Positions 34,307 through 42,782 of a stretch of DNA of 43,881 bases are shown here, in pieces (within the stretch, counting starts at the first letter, position 1; the number at the start of each line of letters is the position of its first letter). The notes below the pieces were generated by a model. It was not told the origin of the DNA. It searched no databases and saw only the letters and a list, made by a program, of their open reading frames with translations. The stretch is from Lachnospiraceae bacterium. Its GTDB lineage: Bacteria; Bacillota; Clostridia; Lachnospirales; Lachnospiraceae. Made by a program: the position numbers and the translations under genes. The stretch is from positions 1 through 43,881 of the forward strand of contig JAUNPP010000009.1 of the NCBI GenBank assembly GCA_030536685.1, given 5' to 3'.

Positions 34307-35248
34307 ATGCCGTTTAATGGAAAATCAGGAAAATTTAAAGCTGCTATTAAAGAAGTAGAAATCGGCGTTGGCGAAAAAGCCATTAAGCTGGGAGGAGAAA
34401 ACGTTCTTCCTTTCTATACTTTTGATGGTGAAGTTGCTAATGCACCCAAGATTGGTGTTATGATTTCAGACTTAGGTCTGCAGGATGAAGTTGAAGGTGT
34501 TGCTAACTACTACGCTGGATGCGAAACAATTGTAGATCTGGCTAAAAAAGCTGCTGAAATGCCCGGCGCTGATTTTGTAGCTCTGTCATTAGACAGCGCA
34601 GATCCCAACGGTGATGACAATTCCGTTGAAGCTTGCTGTGAAACTGTTAAAGCTGTAGTTAACGCAATTGATATGCCCGTAGCTATTATCGGAAGCGGTA
34701 ATGATGAAAAAGACAACGAACTGTTAGTTAAAGCTGCTGAAGCTGCTGAAGGCAAGAACGTTCTGCTTATGTCCGCAAAAGAAGGTACATATAAGAGTGT
34801 TGCTATGTCCGGTATTCAGGCTTACCACCACAAGGTTGCTGCAGAATCAGCTGTAGATATCAACCTTGCTAAACAGCTGAACGTACTCGTTTCTCAGCTG
34901 GGTATTCCGGTAGAAGACACTGTTATGCATATCGGTACTGCTGCTGCAGGTTACGGTTATGAATACGTATCTTCCACTCTGGACAGAATCAAAGCTGCTG
35001 CTCTGGCACAGAACGATAATATGCTTCAGGTACCGATCATTACTCCTGTAGCATCTGAAACATACGGTACAAAAGAAGCACTGTCATCAGAAGCTGATGC
35101 TCCTGAATGGGGTTCAAGAGATGCAAGAGCAATCAATATGGAAGTTGTAACTGCTGCTGCTGATCTGGCATCCGGTTCCAATGCTGTTATTTTGAAGCAT
35201 CCCGTATCTGTAGCAACAATTAAGACCATGATCGATGAATTAATGTAA
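34307..35248 (+). CDS. acsD: Corrinoid iron-sulfur protein small subunit AcsD
   Basis: A 313-residue TIM-barrel subunit of the corrinoid iron-sulfur protein, which carries the methyl group from AcsE to AcsB. Family hallmarks are 'VGEKAIKLGGENVLPFYTFDGE' (split at residues ~20-41), 'ADFVALSLDSADPN' and 'AAAGYGYEYVSSTLDRI'. Start set at 34307 with AAAGGAGG upstream; an in-frame GTG at 34226 would fall in the leader hairpin. Followed by acsC after 23 nt. Confidence 0.96.
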   Translation: MPFNGKSGKFKAAIKEVEIGVGEKAIKLGGENVLPFYTFDGEVANAPKIGVMISDLGLQDEVEGVANYYAGCETIVDLAKKAAEMPGADFVALSLDSADPNGDDNSVEACCETVKAVVNAIDMPVAIIGSGNDEKDNELLVKAAEAAEGKNVLLMSAKEGTYKSVAMSGIQAYHHKVAAESAVDINLAKQLNVLVSQLGIPVEDTVMHIGTAAAGYGYEYVSSTLDRIKAAALAQNDNMLQVPIITPVASETYGTKEALSSEADAPEWGSRDARAINMEVVTAAADLASGSNAVILKHPVSVATIKTMIDELM

Positions 35249-35271
35249 TTGCGCGGAAGGAGAAAAAAACT

Positions 35272-36603
35272 ATGGCATTAACTGGTATTCAGATTTTTAA
35301 ATTAACACCTAAGAAAAACTGTAAGAAATGTGGATCACCGACATGTATGGCTTTCGCTATGAAAGTTGCATCCGGTGCCGTAACAATTGATAAATGTCCT
35401 GAAATGTCTGATGAAGCTCTTGCTCAGTTATCAGAAGCAACTGCTCCGCCTATGAAAACTATCAAAGTTGGCGCTGGCGATGCAGAAGTTACTCTGGGCG
35501 GTGAAACTGTTCTGTTCAGACATGAAAAGACTCTGGTTAGCAAAAACGTATTCGCTGTAACTGTTACAGCTGAAAACGCAGATGCTAAACTGGCTGCTAT
35601 CCCTGCTGTAGATTACGATCGTATCGGCGAAAGAATGTTCGTTGAAATGGTTAACGTTAAGTACACAGGCGAAGGCGCAGATGCTTACGCTGCATTAGTT
35701 CAGAAAGCTGCTGGTATCGGCAGAGCTATCGTTCTGGAATGTGCATGTCCTGACGCTGCAAAAGCTGCTCTGGCTGTTTGCAAGGATGCTAAGCCCGTTC
35801 TGAATGGTGCTAACCCTGAAAACTACGAAGAAATGAACAAGATTGCTACAGAAGCTGGCGTAACATTAGGTGTTACAGCTGATACTCTGGATGCATTATA
35901 CGATACAATTGCTGCTCTTGAAAAAGCCGGCAACAAGAATCTGGTATTTGATTGCGGTACAGCATCTGTTAAAGACGCATTCAGCAAAGCAGTTCAGCTT
36001 CGTCGTGCAGCTCTGAAAGATGAAAACAGAACAGCTGGTTATCCTTCAATCGTTAACCTTGCTGAACTGGCTCCTGGCAAACCTGAATTACAGGCAGCTC
36101 TGGCTTCTGTATTCACAGTTAAGTATGGTTCCATCATCGTTATGGAAGATATGACTTACGCTCAGGCTCTGGCTCTGTACGGCTTAAGACAGAACATCTA
36201 CACTGATCCTCAGAAGCCCATGAGAGTAGCTCCTGGTATCTACCCTCTGAATGGTGCTGATGAAAACAGCGTATGTGTAACAACAGTTGACTTCGCTCTG
36301 ACATACTTCGTAGTATCTGGCGAATTAGAGCGCGCAGGCGTTCCTTGTAACCTGTTAATCTCCGATGCAGGCGGTATGTCCGTTCTGACAGCATGGGCTG
36401 CTGGTAAATTATCAGCTGGTACCATTGCTAAATTCATCGCTGAAGAAGGTATCGAAGACAAGATTAAGAACAGAGAACTGATCATCCCTGGTAAGGTTGC
36501 AATCCTGAAGGGTGAACTGGAAGCTAAACTGCCCGACTGGAAGATCACAGTTGGTACACGTGAAGCAGTTCAGATCGTTAAGTTCATGAAAGATTACGCT
36601 TAA
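35272..36603 (+). CDS. acsC: Corrinoid iron-sulfur protein large subunit AcsC
   Basis: A 443-residue subunit that holds a [4Fe-4S] cluster and the C-terminal corrinoid domain. The cluster ligands are C17, C20, C25 and C42 ('CKKCGSPTCMAFA...KCP'). The TIM-barrel core and the C-terminal 'LISDAGGMSVLTAWAAGKLSA' region, part of the B12-binding domain, are present. Length matches the family. Very biased codons, like acsA, acsB and acsD. Confidence 0.97.
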   Translation: MALTGIQIFKLTPKKNCKKCGSPTCMAFAMKVASGAVTIDKCPEMSDEALAQLSEATAPPMKTIKVGAGDAEVTLGGETVLFRHEKTLVSKNVFAVTVTAENADAKLAAIPAVDYDRIGERMFVEMVNVKYTGEGADAYAALVQKAAGIGRAIVLECACPDAAKAALAVCKDAKPVLNGANPENYEEMNKIATEAGVTLGVTADTLDALYDTIAALEKAGNKNLVFDCGTASVKDAFSKAVQLRRAALKDENRTAGYPSIVNLAELAPGKPELQAALASVFTVKYGSIIVMEDMTYAQALALYGLRQNIYTDPQKPMRVAPGIYPLNGADENSVCVTTVDFALTYFVVSGELERAGVPCNLLISDAGGMSVLTAWAAGKLSAGTIAKFIAEEGIEDKIKNRELIIPGKVAILKGELEAKLPDWKITVGTREAVQIVKFMKDYA

Positions 36604-36656
36604 TTTTAAGAAATTTTCCTGATTTCGAACGAAAAGCAAAATTGTAATTATTGTTG

Positions 36657-36738
36657 GACAGGAGGGAGTCCCCTCCTGTCTGATGTAAAGACGGATTTCC
36701 GTTTTGCATCGAACTGTCGGACGAAGAAACCGGCAGTT
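36657..36738 (+). other. Three successive hairpins between acsC and acsE
   Basis: Hairpin 1 is a perfect 10-bp stem with tetraloop AGTC (36657-36666 with 36671-36680). Hairpin 2 pairs 36683-36694 with 36699-36709 with one bulge. Hairpin 3 pairs 36712-36720 with 36730-36738 with one G-T. None has a U-run. They could be RNase-processing or stability elements that set the ratio of acsC to acsE mRNA. Confidence 0.75.
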
Positions 36739-36763
36739 ACATATACATAAAGGAGACTAAGGT

Positions 36764-37549
36764 ATGTCAAGATTTGTAGTTATTGGTGAAAGAATTCACT
36801 GCATTTCCCCCGTTATCCGTAAAGCTATGGACGAAATGGATCCCGAACCGATCTTAAAGAGAGCAAAGGAACAGATCGCAGCTGGCGCTACATACATTGA
36901 TGTTAATATCGGACCTGCTGAAAGCAATGGCCCCGAATTAATGAAATGGGCAGTACAGTTAATCCAGGGTGAATGCAATAACGTAGCACTTGCACTTGAT
37001 ACAGCTAATATGGCAGCTATCGAAGCTGGTATTTCTGTATACAATGATGTAAATGGTAAACCTCTGGTTAACTCAGCAGATGCTGGTGACAGAAGAAAAT
37101 ACCTCGACCTCGCAGCAGCTAACGGCGCAGCTTGTATCTGTCTGTGTTCAGCAGGTGCAGTTCCCGGATCAGTTGAAGAAATCCAGGGATTCTGTATGGA
37201 TCTGTTAGAGCATGGTTTAATGCTCGGTATGGAAGCTGAAGATATGTGGATGGATCCTCTGTTCCTCGTTGCTAAGGGTATGCAGGACAAACAGCAGCAG
37301 ATTCTGGACGGTATCAAATTCTTTACAGAAAACGGCCTGAATTCTACTGGTGGTCTGTCAAACGTTTCCAACGGTATGCCTAAAGAAATAAGAACAAAGA
37401 TGGATTGCGCTATGATCGCTATGTGTATGTCACAGGGTCTGACATCTGCTATTATCAATCCTAATGATAAGAACATGATGGATATGATCAAATCCTGCGA
37501 TATCCTGAAAGACAGATACATGTACGCAGATTCTTATCTTGATCTGTAA
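36764..37549 (+). CDS. acsE: Methyltetrahydrofolate:corrinoid iron-sulfur protein methyltransferase AcsE
   Basis: A 261-residue TIM-barrel enzyme transferring the methyl group of methyl-tetrahydrofolate to cob(I)amide of AcsCD. The N-terminus 'VVIGERIHCISPVIRKAM' and 'ATYIDVNIGPAE' belong to the pterin-binding methyltransferase family. 'TGGLSNVSNGMP' holds the conserved Asn near the folate site. Length is normal. AAAGGAG precedes the ATG. A strong terminator follows, ending the first acs transcript. Confidence 0.97.
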   Translation: MSRFVVIGERIHCISPVIRKAMDEMDPEPILKRAKEQIAAGATYIDVNIGPAESNGPELMKWAVQLIQGECNNVALALDTANMAAIEAGISVYNDVNGKPLVNSADAGDRRKYLDLAAANGAACICLCSAGAVPGSVEEIQGFCMDLLEHGLMLGMEAEDMWMDPLFLVAKGMQDKQQQILDGIKFFTENGLNSTGGLSNVSNGMPKEIRTKMDCAMIAMCMSQGLTSAIINPNDKNMMDMIKSCDILKDRYMYADSYLDL

Positions 37550-37645
37550 TTTCGAATTTATTTTGGAGGGTTTACGAAAAGACTGAAGTCGACAGGTTTT
37601 TTTGAACACAGATCCGAAATTGAATTGAATATTATGTGAATTCAC

Positions 37646-37688
37646 AGCCGGTGAGGGGAGCTGTTAAGCTTTCCTGCCGGCTTTTTTT
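37646..37688 (+). terminator. Strong terminator after acsE
   Basis: AGCCGG (37646-37651) pairs with CCGGCT (37677-37682), an inner GGAGCT/AGCTTTCC helix extends it, and seven T follow. It separates the main acs transcript from the second acsB. Confidence 0.9.
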
Positions 37689-37732
37689 CGCCAAAAATTT
37701 AACAAATACCAGATGATTTTTTGGTCGATATG

Positions 37733-37741
37733 TGGTAATAT
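37733..37741 (+). promoter_or_regulatory. Candidate extended -10 promoter for the second acsB
   Basis: TGG directly followed by TAATAT (37736-37741) lies 35 nt before the second acsB and after the acsE terminator. No good -35 is seen at 16-18 nt. A half-site TTAACAA (37699-37705) resembles one arm of a Rex operator but has no partner arm. Confidence 0.35.
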
Positions 37742-37775
37742 AGAGATACTAAAAACATATAAAAGGAGAAAAACA

Positions 37776-39908
37776 ATGAGTGTTTTAACAGACTTGATTT
37801 ACACCGGCTCGAATGCCGTTGCAGGTCTGACAGAAGGTGCAGTCAATGATGCAATTGCCAGATATGGAGCAGACCAGAGTATTTCATTCGGAGATACGGC
37901 TTATTTTTTGCCTACGATTTATGCAGCAACGGGTGTTAAGGTAAAAACACTGGGAGATTTAACGGCATGTATTACCGTTTTAAAAAGTCTGATCAGCAAC
38001 AAAGAGGAGCTGGGAGAAGCTCTGAATGCAGGTCTTGCAACTGCTGTAGGAGCTGAGATTCTGGAAGCGTTAAAGTATGTGGAAGATGCAGAGCCTTATG
38101 CGAACGAAACAGGAATCGGCTTTGTAGGAGATCCGGTTATCCGATCTCTTGGTGTGCCGCTGGTAACAGGAGATATCCCCGGCGTTGCAGTTATTGTGGG
38201 AAAAGCAGAGAATCCGGCTGATGCGGTAAAAATCGTAAAGGATTATCAGAGTAAAGGTATTATGTCTTTCCTTGTTGGTGACATTATTGATCAGGTCATC
38301 GATGGCGGTGTAAAGACAGGCCTTGAGCTGCGTGTAATTCCGTTGGGACATGATGTGACAGCAGTGACCCATGTTGTAACGGTAGCAATTCGTGCGGCGC
38401 TGATTTTCGGCGGTGTGGAGCCCGGCAATCTTGCAGCCCTGTTAGAGTACACGAAACAGCGTGTTCCTGCATTTGTCAATACATTTGGACCTCTGAATGA
38501 AGTTGTGGTTTCTGCGGGCGCAGGTGCGATTGCACTTGGTTTCCCGGTTCTTACCGATATCGATCTGGCTGAGAATCAGGTTCCCGGCGCTCTGGAATCT
38601 ATGACAGATCATGCTGAAATTGTTAAAAAATCTCTGGAATTAAGAAATATCAAGATTAAAGTAACTGAAATTCCGATTCCGGTTGCATTTGCAGCGGCAT
38701 TTGAGGGAGAAATCATTCGTAGAAACGATATGCATGCGGAGATGAGTTCTCATAAGAACACAACATGTGAAGTTGTTATGATGCGTCAGAAGGATGACAT
38801 TGAAGACCGCAGGTTTACTCTGGAAGGTCCTGATATCGATGGAGAAGGCGTTGTTGAACTGCCTTTAGCCTGTGTGGTCGAGGTTGCCGGAGATAAGATG
38901 CAGGAGGATTTTGAGTCCGTAATCGAACGTAAAATCCATACCTGGTATAACTACATGGAAGGCGTTATGCACACCGGACAGAGAAATCAGTTCCGTATCC
39001 GTGTCAGCAAGGATGCTTACGAAGCAGGTCTGCGTCTGAAGGATTTTATGGAAGTGTTATATGACATGATCATGAATGATTTTGATACGGTTGTGGACAA
39101 ATGTCAGATCACCTTCTACACGGACAAGGAAAAGGCTGCTAAAATCCTGGAAACTGTTGCAATGCCCAAGTACAATGCAAGGGATGAACGTCTGGAATCA
39201 TTAAGCGATGAGACAGTAGACGAATTTTATACCTGTATTCTGTGTCAGTCATTTGCACCGGCACATTGCTGCGTTGTAACACCTGAAAGACTGGGATTGT
39301 GTGGTGCGGTATCATGGCTGGATGCAAAGGCGACAAAAGAGCTCGATCCCGCAGGCCCTTGTCAGATCATCAGCAAGGAAGGCTGTCTGGATGAAGTAAA
39401 GGGGATTTACCCGGATGCAGACCGCATGATAAATGAAGCAACACATGGCGCTTTGGAGCATGTAACACTCTACTCGCTTCTGGAAGACCCGATGACCTCC
39501 TGCGGCTGCTTTGAGTGCATCTGCGGCATTATGCCGGAAGCAAACGGCGTTGTGATCTGCAATCGTGAATTTAAAGGTATGACGCCTACCGGTATGACAT
39601 TTGGCGAGCTGGCTTCCATGACAGGCGGCGGGGTACAGACTCCCGGCTTTATGGGACATGGCAGACATTTCATTTCTTCTAAGAAATTTATCAAGGCAGA
39701 GGGCGGTATTGAACGTATTGTGTGGATGCCTAAGGAACTGAAGGAGGATGTGGCTCCCAGATTAAATAAAACGGCAAAAGAAATGTTTGGAATCGATAAT
39801 TTTACGGATATGATCTGCGATGAAACGATTGCCAGTGATTCAGAAGCTGTTCTTGAATTTCTGACAGCAAAAGGACATCCGGCATTATCCATGCCTGAAA
39901 TCATGTAA
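37776..39908 (+). CDS. Acetyl-CoA synthase paralogue (CODH/ACS alpha subunit), copy 2
   Basis: A 710-residue full-length acetyl-CoA synthase, paralogous to the copy upstream. All A-cluster cysteines are kept: 487, 490, 499, 509, 576 and 578, with the same spacing as copy 1. Similarity is high in the C-terminal catalytic domain and lower in the N-terminal CODH-contact domain. Codon use is closer to ordinary genes of the window than to acsA-acsE, so expression is probably lower. It has its own promoter region and is followed by acsV without a terminator. Start at 37776 after AAAAGGAG. Catalytically it should be competent; its special role is unknown. Confidence 0.94.
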   Translation: MSVLTDLIYTGSNAVAGLTEGAVNDAIARYGADQSISFGDTAYFLPTIYAATGVKVKTLGDLTACITVLKSLISNKEELGEALNAGLATAVGAEILEALKYVEDAEPYANETGIGFVGDPVIRSLGVPLVTGDIPGVAVIVGKAENPADAVKIVKDYQSKGIMSFLVGDIIDQVIDGGVKTGLELRVIPLGHDVTAVTHVVTVAIRAALIFGGVEPGNLAALLEYTKQRVPAFVNTFGPLNEVVVSAGAGAIALGFPVLTDIDLAENQVPGALESMTDHAEIVKKSLELRNIKIKVTEIPIPVAFAAAFEGEIIRRNDMHAEMSSHKNTTCEVVMMRQKDDIEDRRFTLEGPDIDGEGVVELPLACVVEVAGDKMQEDFESVIERKIHTWYNYMEGVMHTGQRNQFRIRVSKDAYEAGLRLKDFMEVLYDMIMNDFDTVVDKCQITFYTDKEKAAKILETVAMPKYNARDERLESLSDETVDEFYTCILCQSFAPAHCCVVTPERLGLCGAVSWLDAKATKELDPAGPCQIISKEGCLDEVKGIYPDADRMINEATHGALEHVTLYSLLEDPMTSCGCFECICGIMPEANGVVICNREFKGMTPTGMTFGELASMTGGGVQTPGFMGHGRHFISSKKFIKAEGGIERIVWMPKELKEDVAPRLNKTAKEMFGIDNFTDMICDETIASDSEAVLEFLTAKGHPALSMPEIM

Positions 39909-39992
39909 GTATTTCGGGATGAATCGAAGTACAGGTTAACGGTACGATATATTTGTAACAGATTTAATAAGTATATTTATGGAGGAAAAAGA

Positions 39993-41927
39993 ATGGCACA
40001 GATTACATTTAAAATCAGTGAGAGTTCTGATGTGGTAATTCATGCAAATAAAGGCGACAGACTGCTGGATATTGCAAGAGATGCCAATGTGGCAATTGAC
40101 GCTCCCTGTTCTGGTAATGCAACCTGCGGTAAATGTAAAGTAAAGCTGGTTTCAGGAGATATGGAATCACCGAAGACACAGCACATTTCGGATGAAGAAT
40201 ACGGCGCCGGCTGGAGACTGGCCTGCATCAGTAAAATCAAAGATGAAGATGTGGTGATTGAAGTACCTGATATCGCATCAGCATACAAGAGTCGTATGAA
40301 GGTAGCGGATTTAAGTTCACCGGAAGAAATTGCAATTTTTGAAAAAATCAAATCAGATATCGAAAACAGCGGTATTTCATTAACCAACGATATGGATCTG
40401 GTGGAAGTTACCATGAGTGAGCCTTCACTTGATGATACAATGCCGGATAATGAAAGACTGACATGGGCTATCAGGGAGGCCGTCGGACGTGAGAAGATCA
40501 TTCTGCCTTTTACAGTGATCAGAAAGCTTCCCGATGTACTGCGCGGCGGCAATTTCCAGGTAAAAGCGGTTGTTAAGAAAACCGGAAAATCCTGTCTGGT
40601 TTATGATATCTGCCCTGCATCTGAAAATGCACGGGTCATAGGACTGGCAATCGATATCGGTACGACTACCGTTTCTGCGGTTCTGATCGATATGCAGACC
40701 GGTGAGATTCTTGCAAAGGGTTCTGCCGGAAACGGTCAGATCCGTTATGGCGCAGACGTTATCAACCGTATTGTAGAGCAGACCAAACCCGGCGGTGTGA
40801 AGAAACTGCAGAAAGCAATTATTGAAGATACCTTAAATCCCATGATTGCCAATATGTGTAAGAGTATCGGAATTAAGACCAGTCAGATCTATCGTATGAG
40901 TCTGGCTTCCAACTCAACCATGAATCATCTGTTTATGGGTGTAAATGCAGACCCGCTTCGTATGGAGCCGTATATCCCTACATTCTTCCATCTGAAGAAT
41001 ATCTATGCAAAGGATATGAAGCTGATCATCAATCCCAATGCAGAAATCCTGTTTGCGCCGAATATCGGCAGCTATGTAGGCGGAGATATCACAGCCGGTA
41101 CATTGGCAAGCGGTATCTGGAACAGCGAAGAATTTTCGGTATTTATTGACCTTGGTACCAATGGTGAAATTGTTTTCGGTAATTCTGATTTCCTGATGAG
41201 CTGTGCATGTTCTGCAGGTCCTGCTTTTGAAGGCGGAGACATCAGCTGCGGTATGCGTGCAACAGACGGCGCGATTGAAGCAATCACGATCGACAAGGAG
41301 ACAATGGAGCCGACCTTATCGATTATCGGTGACGAAGGTCAGGCGCCGGTAGGTCTTTGCGGTTCCGGTATTATCGATACAATTGCAGAGCTGTTCCGCT
41401 GCGGTATCATCAATGCAAAAGGACAGCTGGTTCGTGAGGGCAGACGTGTGAAGGTCGATGAAGACGGCATGAAGAGCTATGTCATTGCATTTAAGGAAGA
41501 TACGGAATCTGTAAAGGATGTTGAGATTACAGAGGTTGATATTGACAGTTTTATTCGTGCAAAAGGCGCAATTTACTCCGGCATTATTACACTGGTAGAA
41601 TCTCTTGGATTTGACATGTCCATCGTGGATAACGTGTATGTTGCAGGTGGTATCGGAAGCGGTATCAGCATGAAGAACGCTGTTCGTATCGGTATGCTTC
41701 CTGATATCCCTCTGGAAAAATACAAATATATCGGAAACTCCTCTCTTGCTGGTTCTTATGCGATGCTGTTATCCAAAGAAGCAGAAAAGAAAGTATCAGA
41801 ACTTGCTTCCAGCATGACTTATCTGGAATTAAGCACTCATCCCGGATATATGGATTCATTCGTAGCGGCATGTTTCATCCCTCATACAGATGTATTCCTG
41901 TTCCCTTCTGTACAGAATATGGACTGA
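39993..41927 (+). CDS. acsV: Corrinoid activation protein AcsV (RACo-type reductive activator)
   Basis: A 644-residue ATP-dependent activator that returns the inactive Co(II) corrinoid of AcsCD to Co(I). The N-terminal [2Fe-2S] ferredoxin domain has C39, C45, C48 and C78. A linker leads to an ASKHA-fold ATPase domain beginning near residue 210 with 'GLAIDIGTTTVSAVLID', plus 'FIDLGTNGEIVFG' and 'CACSAGPAFEGG' of the DUF4445 family. Length fits RACo. It follows the second acsB by 84 nt with GGAGG before the ATG. Confidence 0.95.
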   Translation: MAQITFKISESSDVVIHANKGDRLLDIARDANVAIDAPCSGNATCGKCKVKLVSGDMESPKTQHISDEEYGAGWRLACISKIKDEDVVIEVPDIASAYKSRMKVADLSSPEEIAIFEKIKSDIENSGISLTNDMDLVEVTMSEPSLDDTMPDNERLTWAIREAVGREKIILPFTVIRKLPDVLRGGNFQVKAVVKKTGKSCLVYDICPASENARVIGLAIDIGTTTVSAVLIDMQTGEILAKGSAGNGQIRYGADVINRIVEQTKPGGVKKLQKAIIEDTLNPMIANMCKSIGIKTSQIYRMSLASNSTMNHLFMGVNADPLRMEPYIPTFFHLKNIYAKDMKLIINPNAEILFAPNIGSYVGGDITAGTLASGIWNSEEFSVFIDLGTNGEIVFGNSDFLMSCACSAGPAFEGGDISCGMRATDGAIEAITIDKETMEPTLSIIGDEGQAPVGLCGSGIIDTIAELFRCGIINAKGQLVREGRRVKVDEDGMKSYVIAFKEDTESVKDVEITEVDIDSFIRAKGAIYSGIITLVESLGFDMSIVDNVYVAGGIGSGISMKNAVRIGMLPDIPLEKYKYIGNSSLAGSYAMLLSKEAEKKVSELASSMTYLELSTHPGYMDSFVAACFIPHTDVFLFPSVQNMD

Positions 41928-41957
41928 GATAAAGCGTAAAAATATTTAAAATGTGCA

Positions 41958-41983
41958 GCTGTTCAGCCTGCAGGCTGAGCAGC
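41958..41983 (+). other. 11-bp hairpin between acsV and the DUF3786 gene
   Basis: 41958-41968 pairs with 41973-41983 (one G-T) around the tetraloop TGCA. No U-run. Likely an intercistronic mRNA element. Confidence 0.6.
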
Positions 41984-42014
41984 CGCCAAAAAGCAAAGGT
42001 TATAAGGTGTAATA

Positions 42015-42668
42015 GTGGTGGAGAATAAAGAATTTGATTATGCAAAGGATAATCTTGAGATGAGACCTCTCGAGCATTATCTGGAGCTCTATAAAGCGGC
42101 AGACCCGGCTGAAATGGCAGCCCGTACAGGCACTGCATACAATGCGGATACAAAAGAATTTTACCTGCATGTGATGGGAAAAGGATATTATGTCAGTCAT
42201 CCTGATTTCAATATCCGCAAAGAAAAGGAAGAGGATGCTTCTTATCATGCATTACTCGATTTTCACAAAACAAAGATTTTTGTGCTGCGTTTTCTGACAG
42301 AATGTCAGATGGCACCTGCATCCGGCAAGTATGTAACATATCGCGATATTCCTGATGGCGAATTGTATTTCAGACAGTTTCAGGGAAGATGCATCTTTCG
42401 CCTTCAGTTTGGCTTCGGATATAAACTGGATAAATTCCGCGCAGGTATGGAAATGCTTGGCGGAAAGTCTGTGAAAATGGGCGATGTGGCTTATTCCTTT
42501 GAATTTATGGATGGACTGTCCATGATCTTCATTTTCTGGGAAGGCGACGACGAATTCCAGCCCTCAGCTCAGATTTTATTCTCTGACAATTTTGCGACAG
42601 TATTTAAAGCAGAGGATCTGGCAGTAGCAGGAGATATTTCCATTGGAAATCTGAAAGCAATTGTCTAG
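42015..42668 (+). CDS. DUF3786 domain protein of the acs cluster
   Basis: A 217-residue soluble protein matching DUF3786, a family often found beside corrinoid or Wood-Ljungdahl genes; its biochemical role is not known to me. It contains 'YYVSHPDFNIR', 'FLTECQMAPASGKYVTYRDIPDG' split over residues ~95-117, and 'FWEGDDEFQPSAQILFS'. Only one Cys-bearing motif is seen and no membrane helix, so it is neither an iron-sulfur nor a membrane protein by appearance. It starts with tandem GTG codons at 42015 with AAGGTG upstream. Last gene of the cluster. Confidence 0.82.
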   Translation: MVENKEFDYAKDNLEMRPLEHYLELYKAADPAEMAARTGTAYNADTKEFYLHVMGKGYYVSHPDFNIRKEKEEDASYHALLDFHKTKIFVLRFLTECQMAPASGKYVTYRDIPDGELYFRQFQGRCIFRLQFGFGYKLDKFRAGMEMLGGKSVKMGDVAYSFEFMDGLSMIFIFWEGDDEFQPSAQILFSDNFATVFKAEDLAVAGDISIGNLKAIV

Positions 42669-42693
42669 TTTGAAAGCAATTGGGTTCTAAAGT

Positions 42694-42743
42694 AAAAAAC
42701 TCCCGTCGAAGTTCGGCTGAAGGAACTTTGACGGGAGTTTTTT
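42694..42743. terminator. Bidirectional terminator between the acs cluster and lplA
   Basis: A 21-bp stem with one G-T (42694-42714 with 42723-42743), 8-nt loop, A-run at one end and T-run at the other. It serves both convergent genes. Confidence 0.93.
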
Positions 42744-42782
42744 GTATAATTCTATTTTCATGTAACTCTATTTTGTATCATT

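Noticed and set aside
37776..39908. Second acsB as a pseudogene
   Set aside because: The frame is intact, full length, and all metal ligands are kept, with a good ribosome binding site.
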